A stretch of 64,000 bases of DNA, from the NCBI RefSeq assembly GCF_029211265.1, contig NZ_JARGEL010000031.1, positions 110,860 to 174,859 on the forward strand, written 5' to 3'. The position numbers were made by a program, and so were the translations under genes. Positions 59,261 through 64,000 of the stretch are shown piece by piece; positions within the stretch are counted from its first letter, which is position 1, and every line of letters begins with the position of its first letter. Source of the DNA: Extensimonas soli. Its GTDB lineage: Bacteria; Pseudomonadota; Gammaproteobacteria; Burkholderiales; Burkholderiaceae_C. The notes under the pieces were generated by a model. It worked only from the letters and a program-made list of their open reading frames with translations, made no database searches and had not been told where the DNA came from.

Positions 59261-59595
59261 GCCGCAACCAATCCACCATGGCGCCCGACTGCCTCCTGAC
59301 GCTGGCGCTGCCACAGGCACTCGAAGAAGAACTGCTCGACGCGCTGCTGGCCCTGCCCGAACAGGTGCCGGGGTTCACCGTGCTGCAGGCGCAAGGCATG
59401 GGCGCGCACGTCGCCCTGCCCTCCTCCATGGAGCAGGTCACGGGCCGCGCGCGGCGTGTGCTGGTGCAGGTGGCACTGCGGCAAGACCACGTGCCCGGCT
59501 TGCTGCAAGCCCTGAAAACACACCTGCCCAGCCCGCAGATCGCTTACTGGATCGTGCCCCTGCTGGCTTTTGGACGATTGGGAGATATTGCGTGA
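59257..59595 (+). CDS. DUF3240 family protein
   Basis: A 112-residue soluble protein (DCLLTLALPQALEEELLDAL, PSSMEQVTGRARRVLVQVAL) with a ferredoxin-like pattern similar to PII/CutA-type folds. It is almost always found beside HME pumps. It overlaps the permease (ATGA) and the channel gene (GTGA), so the three are translated together. Its role, perhaps sensing metal or nucleotide for the pump, is unknown. Confidence 0.8.
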   Translation: MSRNQSTMAPDCLLTLALPQALEEELLDALLALPEQVPGFTVLQAQGMGAHVALPSSMEQVTGRARRVLVQVALRQDHVPGLLQALKTHLPSPQIAYWIVPLLAFGRLGDIA

Positions 59596-60902
59596 GATTC
59601 CGCCTGAAGTTTTGCATTCCAGCGGGCCGTCGCCCTTGCTTTCCCCATGGCTTGCGCGCGCTGTCCCTGGCCCTCGCGGCCGCGGGTGGGTGGACGGCCG
59701 CCGCGGCGCAAACCCCGCCGCCCGTGCTGCCGCCCGAAGCCAGCGTGCGCGCAGTGCTCGCGAGCCTGCCGCAGGTGCGCGCAGCCACCGCCGGCATCGA
59801 CCTGGCGCAGGCGCGCAAACGGCGCTTGGATGCAGGTCCCTACGACTGGGTGGCCAAGATGGCTTACGACCGCCGCGTGGCCGCGCAGGGCCAGCGCTTT
59901 GCCGAAGGGGAAATCGGCGTCGAAACCGGGCTGCGCTGGCCCGGCAAGCAGCGCACCGACGCGCAGCTGGGCGAAGGCGAGGTGCAGATCGGCCAGTTTG
60001 CCTACGCCGACGCCTGGCATGAGGCCGCGCGCACGCTGCTGCGCGACTGGTTCGGTACGCTGCGCGAACTGCACAGCGCCAAGGTGCTGCAAGCGCAGGC
60101 CGAGCTCGCGCAGGCGCAGCTTTCCGCCATCGAACGCCGCGTGCAGGCCGGCGAAGCCGCCAAGCTCGACACCCTGGCCGCGCAGGCCGAAGCCGCGCGC
60201 ATCCAGGCCCAGGCCGTGCGCACGCGCGCCCAGGCACAGCTGCTGCAGCAGGCCTTGCAGCGCCAATACCCGGGCCTGCCGCTGCCCAGCGACGCGGGCC
60301 TGGAAGAGGCGGCTCTGGAGAGCACCGAAATTTCCGTGCCCGACTGGGCGCAAAAAATCCTTGCCGACAACCACGAGCTCGAGCTCGCCCAGGCGCGCGC
60401 CGCGCAGGCGCGCCTGCAGGCGCGCCGCACCGAGCAGGAGCGCACGGGCGACCCCACGGTGGGCGTGCGCGCGCGGCGCGAGCGCAGCGGCGAAGAGCGC
60501 ATCTGGGGCGCCTACCTTTCGATCCCGCTGGGCAGCGCAGGCCGCCGTGCCGACGCGCAGGCCGCCGCCGCGCAGGCCGAAATGGCGCAGCAGGAGTACG
60601 AACGCACGCTCCAGCGCGTCACCACCGACGCCTGGCGCGCCGCGAGCGAAGCGCAGCAAATGCACACCACCTGGCAGCAATTGCGGCGTGCCTGGCAGCA
60701 GATCGCACAAAGCGCGCAACTGCAGGCGCGCGCCTACGAACTCGGCGAAAGCCCGCTCGCCGACCTGCTGCTGGCGCGGCGCAACGCGCTCGAAGCGCAG
60801 CTCGCGGCCGACGGCGCCGCGCTCGACGCCATGCAGGCGCAGGCACGCCTGCTGCTCGATGCGCACCACATCTGGGCAGCGCCTGAAGAGGGCGCACATT
60901 GA
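59592..60902 (+). CDS. Outer-membrane channel of the metal efflux system (CzcC-like)
   Basis: A 436-residue TolC-family protein from a GTG start inside the DUF3240 stop. It has a signal peptide (RALSLALAAAGGWTAAAA) and two helical OEP repeats (RTLLRDWFGTLRELHSAKVL; ESPLADLLLARRNALEAQL). It completes an adaptor-permease-DUF3240-channel operon. The order with the channel last differs from the czcCBA order of Cupriavidus. Confidence 0.9.
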   Translation: MRFRLKFCIPAGRRPCFPHGLRALSLALAAAGGWTAAAAQTPPPVLPPEASVRAVLASLPQVRAATAGIDLAQARKRRLDAGPYDWVAKMAYDRRVAAQGQRFAEGEIGVETGLRWPGKQRTDAQLGEGEVQIGQFAYADAWHEAARTLLRDWFGTLRELHSAKVLQAQAELAQAQLSAIERRVQAGEAAKLDTLAAQAEAARIQAQAVRTRAQAQLLQQALQRQYPGLPLPSDAGLEEAALESTEISVPDWAQKILADNHELELAQARAAQARLQARRTEQERTGDPTVGVRARRERSGEERIWGAYLSIPLGSAGRRADAQAAAAQAEMAQQEYERTLQRVTTDAWRAASEAQQMHTTWQQLRRAWQQIAQSAQLQARAYELGESPLADLLLARRNALEAQLAADGAALDAMQAQARLLLDAHHIWAAPEEGAH

Positions 60903-60911
60903 CGCAATGAA

Positions 60912-60937
60912 TTGGTGCAGACGCACCAAAATAAGGC
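60912..60937 (+). promoter_or_regulatory. Candidate nitrogen-regulator site before gdhA
   Basis: TTGGTGC-AGAC-GCACCAA is a perfect 7-bp inverted repeat (60912-60929). The overlapping GCACCAAAATAAGGC (60923-60937) resembles an NtrC box (GCACCAAAATGGTGC) with a weak right half. CATAAT at 60958-60963 may be the -10. By eye only. Confidence 0.35.
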
Positions 60938-61016
60938 ATTCCCTCATGTTTTTTCGACATAATGGGCGGCTTTTCATCATTATTTCGTCACAAACTTTTC
61001 TGGAGAAAGTCCTCCT

Positions 61017-62366
61017 ATGCCCATGCCCTACGCATCCGTCGGCAGCTTCCTGGCCCAAGTGGCACAGCGCAACCCCGGACAGCCCGAATTCCTGCAAGCC
61101 GTCACCGAAGTCATGGAGAGCCTGTGGCCGTTCATCAGCGCGCATCCGCGCTACGCCGAACACGGTTTGCTCGAACGCCTGGTCGAGCCCGAGCGCGTCG
61201 TGATGTTCCGCGTCTCCTGGGTCGATGACCACGGGCGCGTGCAGGTGCAGCGCGGCTACCGCATCCAGCACAGCATGGCGATCGGCCCCTACAAGGGCGG
61301 CTTGCGCTTTCACCCCTCGGTCAATCTGTCGGTGCTCAAATTTCTGGCCTTCGAGCAGACCTTCAAAAACGCGCTCACCACCTTGCCCATGGGCGGCGGC
61401 AAAGGCGGCTCCGACTTCGACCCCAAGGGCAAGAGCCCCGGCGAGGTAATGCGCTTTTGCCAGGCCTTCGTGACTGAGCTGTTCCGCCACGTAGGCTCGG
61501 ACACCGACGTGCCTGCGGGCGACATCGGCGTGGGCGGGCGCGAAGTCGGCTTCATGGCCGGCATGTACAAAAAGCTCAGCAACCGCGCCGACTGCGTGTT
61601 CACCGGCAAGGGATTGTCGTTTGGCGGTTCGCTGATCCGCCCTGAGGCCACGGGCTACGGCACGGTGTATTTCGCCAGCGAAATGCTCAAGCGCAAGGGC
61701 CGCATTTTCGAGGGGCTGCGCGTGTCGGTCTCCGGCTCGGGTAACGTGGCCCAATACGCGGTGGAAAAGGCCATGCAGCTCGGTGCCAAGGTGGTCACGG
61801 TGTCCGATTCGAGCGGCACGGTGATCGACGAAGACGGCTTCACGCCCGAAAAGCTCGCGATTCTGATGGACGTGAAAAACCACCACTACGGCCGGGTGAG
61901 CGACTACGCGCAGCGCACGGGCACACATTTCGAGCCCGGCGTGCGCCCCTGGCATGTGCCCGTGCATGTCGCCCTGCCCTGCGCGACGCAAAACGAGCTC
62001 GACGAAAAGGACGCAGCAACGCTGATCCGCAACGGCGTGCTCTGTGTCGCCGAAGGCGCCAACATGCCTTCCACGATCGAAGCGGCCAAGGCTTTCGAGG
62101 CCGCCGGCGTGCTCTATGCGCCCGGCAAGGCCAGCAATGCGGGCGGCGTGGCCACTTCGGGGCTCGAGATGAGCCAAAACGCCACACGCCTGTCCTGGCC
62201 GCGCGAGGAAGTCGATGCACGCCTGTTGCAGATCATGCAAGGCATCCACGAGGCTTGCCTGCAATACGGCCAGCGTGCTGACGGCAGCGTGAGCTACCTC
62301 GACGGCGCGAACATCGCAGGCTTCGTCAAGGTGGCCGACGCCATGCTCGCGCAAGGCGTGCTGTAA
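61017..62366 (+). CDS. gdhA: NADP-specific glutamate dehydrogenase
   Basis: GdhA aminates 2-oxoglutarate to glutamate with NADPH. The 449-residue hexameric-type enzyme shows YKGGLRFHPSVNLSVLKFL, the catalytic Lys region PMGGGKGGSDFDPKG, PAGDIGVGGREVGFM and the nucleotide-binding GSGNVAQYAVEKA. The length and motifs match E. coli GdhA. TGGAGAAAG lies upstream of the ATG. It is preceded by an inverted repeat that may bind a nitrogen regulator. Confidence 0.96.
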   Translation: MPMPYASVGSFLAQVAQRNPGQPEFLQAVTEVMESLWPFISAHPRYAEHGLLERLVEPERVVMFRVSWVDDHGRVQVQRGYRIQHSMAIGPYKGGLRFHPSVNLSVLKFLAFEQTFKNALTTLPMGGGKGGSDFDPKGKSPGEVMRFCQAFVTELFRHVGSDTDVPAGDIGVGGREVGFMAGMYKKLSNRADCVFTGKGLSFGGSLIRPEATGYGTVYFASEMLKRKGRIFEGLRVSVSGSGNVAQYAVEKAMQLGAKVVTVSDSSGTVIDEDGFTPEKLAILMDVKNHHYGRVSDYAQRTGTHFEPGVRPWHVPVHVALPCATQNELDEKDAATLIRNGVLCVAEGANMPSTIEAAKAFEAAGVLYAPGKASNAGGVATSGLEMSQNATRLSWPREEVDARLLQIMQGIHEACLQYGQRADGSVSYLDGANIAGFVKVADAMLAQGVL

Positions 62367-62367
62367 G

Positions 62368-62392
62368 GCGTGCGGCGCGCGTCAGCGCACGC
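62368..62392 (+). terminator. GC-rich hairpin after gdhA
   Basis: GCGTGCG and CGCACGC can pair around an 11-base loop just after the gdhA stop. There is no U-tract, so the terminator call is weak. Confidence 0.25.
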
Positions 62393-62424
62393 TGCGCGCG
62401 GCGCCTGTCTGCTACGCTAGGTGC

Positions 62425-63639
62425 ATGCCCGCATCCCCTTCAACCGCCTTGCACCCAGGCCTTGCGATCGTCCTGCTTGCGCTGCTGCTGAGCATCCAGC
62501 CCGTCACCACTGACTTGTACCTGCCTGCACTGCCCGCGCTCACGCGCGACCTTGCGGCGCCCGTGGCGGCGGCGCAGCTGAGCCTGAGCGGCTTGCTGCT
62601 GGCCTTCGGCGGCACGCAACTGCTGTGGGGGCCGCTGTCGGACCGCTACGGGCGCCGCCCCGTCTTGCTCGCGGGTTTGGCGGCGTACTGCGCGGCTTCC
62701 GTGGCATGTGTGGCGGCGCCCTCGATGGCATGGCTGATTGCGTGGCGCGTCGTGCAGGGCGCGGCCATGGGCGCCGTCGTGATGACGGGGCGCGCCATCG
62801 TGCGCGACCTGTACCTGCCGCTGGCTGGCGCGCGCGCCATGTCCAAGGCGCTCACCGGGCTGGGCGTGGTCGCGTGCCTGAGCCCGCTGCTCGGCGCCTT
62901 GCTCACGGAATGGCTGGGTTGGCGCGCGGCGCTTGCGGCGCTTGGCGTCTATGCGCTGGTGACGCTCGGCCTGATTGCCCGCTATTTGCCCGAAACGCTG
63001 CTGCAGCGCAACCCGCGCGCGCTGCAGCCAGTCGTGCTCGTGCGCACCTGGGCCCAGGTGTTGCGCCACCCCACGTTCTGGGCGTTCTCGCTGCTGACCA
63101 CGGCGAGCTACGGCGGGCTTTTCACCTTTTTGGCGGCTTCTTCGTTCGTGTTCATCGACGTGCTGGGGCTCACGCGCACGCAATATGGCGCGGCGCTGCT
63201 GTCCAACGCCTTCGCTTATCTGCTGGGCACCTTGCTGTGCCGGCGCCTGCTGCTGCGCGTAGGCTTGCGGCGCACGGTGGCCATCGGCGGCCTGCTGAGC
63301 CTTTGCGGTGGTGGCCTGGTCGCCATCGTGGCCTTGCTGGGCTGGCACAAGGCTTGGGCTTTGCTCGCGCCGTTTTACCTGTTCATGCTGGGACACGGCA
63401 TCCACCAGCCTTGCGGGCAGACGGGCGCGGTCGGGCCGTTTCCGCAGGCTGCGGGCGTGGCATCGGCCTGCAACGGCTGCATCACCATGCTGGTCGCGTT
63501 TGGCATCGGCCGTTGGGTGGGCGCGCACCTCGACGGCAGCGTGTGGCCGCTCGTGCAAGGGATTGGGGTAAGTGCCGTGGCGCTGGCAGTCATCGCCTGG
63601 ACGCTGGTGCCGCGGTTTGGCGAGCCCCAAGCGGCATGA
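62425..63639 (+). CDS. Bcr/CflA-family MFS multidrug exporter
   Basis: A 404-residue twelve-helix transporter. It has the DHA1 opening ([15 protein letters not shown]), motif A ([16 protein letters not shown]), motif C-like glycines and RAIVRDLY of the Bcr/CflA group. Substrates of relatives include bicyclomycin, chloramphenicol and sulfonamides; none can be assigned here. It overlaps miaA (ATGA at 63636-63639), so both are read from one transcript. Confidence 0.92.
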   Translation: MPASPSTALHPGLAIVLLALLLSIQPVTTDLYLPALPALTRDLAAPVAAAQLSLSGLLLAFGGTQLLWGPLSDRYGRRPVLLAGLAAYCAASVACVAAPSMAWLIAWRVVQGAAMGAVVMTGRAIVRDLYLPLAGARAMSKALTGLGVVACLSPLLGALLTEWLGWRAALAALGVYALVTLGLIARYLPETLLQRNPRALQPVVLVRTWAQVLRHPTFWAFSLLTTASYGGLFTFLAASSFVFIDVLGLTRTQYGAALLSNAFAYLLGTLLCRRLLLRVGLRRTVAIGGLLSLCGGGLVAIVALLGWHKAWALLAPFYLFMLGHGIHQPCGQTGAVGPFPQAAGVASACNGCITMLVAFGIGRWVGAHLDGSVWPLVQGIGVSAVALAVIAWTLVPRFGEPQAA

Positions 63640-64000
63640 CGACTGCATCCTCCAACTCCCTGCCCGTGCTCGCGATCGCCGGGCCCACGGCCTCGGGCAA
63701 GACGGCGGCGGCGCTGGCCTTGGCGCAAGCGCTTGCGCCGCACATGCCGGTGGAGATCATCAGCGTGGACTCGGCGCTGGTCTATCGCGGCATGGACATA
63801 GGCACCGCCAAGCCGACGCCAGCCGAGCGCGCTGAGGTGCCGCACCACCTGATAGACATCCGCGAGCCAAGCCAAACCTACAGCGCCGCCGAGTTCGTGC
63901 ACGATGCCCGCAGGCTGATCGCCGAAATTCGCGCGCGCGCCGCCCTGCCCCTGCTCGTGGGCGGCACCATGCTGTATTTCAAGGCCTTGTTCGAGGGCCT
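63636..64000 (+). CDS. miaA: tRNA dimethylallyltransferase (cut by window end)
   Basis: The first 121 codons of MiaA, which adds a dimethylallyl group to A37 of tRNAs reading codons starting with U. P-loop [16 protein letters not shown], the substrate motif [24 protein letters not shown] and the [10 protein letters not shown] motif are clear. The gene continues beyond the window. In many bacteria miaA follows mutL; here 11 kb lie between them. Confidence 0.95.
   Translation, partial: MTTASSNSLPVLAIAGPTASGKTAAALALAQALAPHMPVEIISVDSALVYRGMDIGTAKPTPAERAEVPHHLIDIREPSQTYSAAEFVHDARRLIAEIRARAALPLLVGGTMLYFKALFEG

Noticed and set aside
59544-62354. 936-codon minus-strand frame opposite the channel and gdhA genes
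   Set aside because: It spans two clearly coding genes on the other strand and shows no domains.

Overview
The window looks like chromosomal DNA of a betaproteobacterium of the order Burkholderiales, most likely family Comamonadaceae (Acidovorax/Comamonas relatives). The reasons are the high GC content, the gene families and orders (aceE-aceF-lpd with a lipoyl domain on E3; a GntR/mutB/meaB/pccB/pccA propionate cluster; DUF3334; a DMHA-type MutL), and intergenic palindromes of the AGCTGCCAGCGCTTGAT type that I associate with this family. No rRNA, tRNA, transposase or CRISPR array was found. The family-level call is an inference; no search was run.

Layout. 1-2.1 kb: pyrD (-) and rpiA (+). 2.2-3.3 kb: two abutting palindromic elements, then an AbrB/VapC-type toxin-antitoxin pair. 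3.5-7.2 kb (-): folD, M3 oligopeptidase and a DUF4124-glutaredoxin protein. 7.3-10.4 kb (-): PAS sensor kinase and FixJ-like regulator, divergent from aceE-aceF-lpd (10.6-16.8 kb). 16.8-20.9 kb: SbmA/BacA-like ABC exporter, DUF3334 protein, DUF4258/YgiT toxin-antitoxin pair and a GntR regulator. 21.1-32.0 kb (+): a methylmalonyl/propionate cluster (mutB, meaB, pccB, pccA, bioB, probable epimerase). It carries two foreign cargo units: an RHH/PIN toxin-antitoxin pair between mutB and meaB, and an AT-rich HNH-DGQHK protein between pccB and pccA.

32.0-41.0 kb: an eight-gene minus-strand operon divergent from an ArsR-family gene. It encodes an RND pump (adaptor, permease, TolC-type channel), two DUF2892 membrane proteins, a sulfide:quinone reductase-like flavoprotein, a rhodanese and an OsmC protein. 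This suggests reactive-sulfur sensing coupled to export. 41.1-47.6 kb: a type I restriction-modification system (hsdM, hsdS, hsdR) with a degenerate Fic-like remnant between hsdS and hsdR. 47.8-50.3 kb: gloA, a DUF2281/PemK toxin-antitoxin pair, an alpha/beta hydrolase and a DedA protein. 50.5-54.6 kb: mutL and a QseBC-like two-component system. 54.6-60.9 kb: another palindromic element, then a heavy-metal RND system (adaptor, permease, DUF3240, outer-membrane channel). 61.0-64.0 kb: gdhA, a Bcr/CflA drug exporter and the start of miaA.

How the genes connect. Propionyl-CoA carboxylase, its biotin supply (bioB), the probable epimerase, the mutase and its GTPase form a complete propionyl-CoA to succinyl-CoA route, probably under the divergent GntR protein. 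The most intriguing candidates for undescribed biology are the orphan HNH-DGQHK protein inside that operon and the ArsR-controlled sulfur/RND operon. Next come repeat-derived segments that appear to be translated inside MutL, Lpd, PccA and possibly AceF and MutB.
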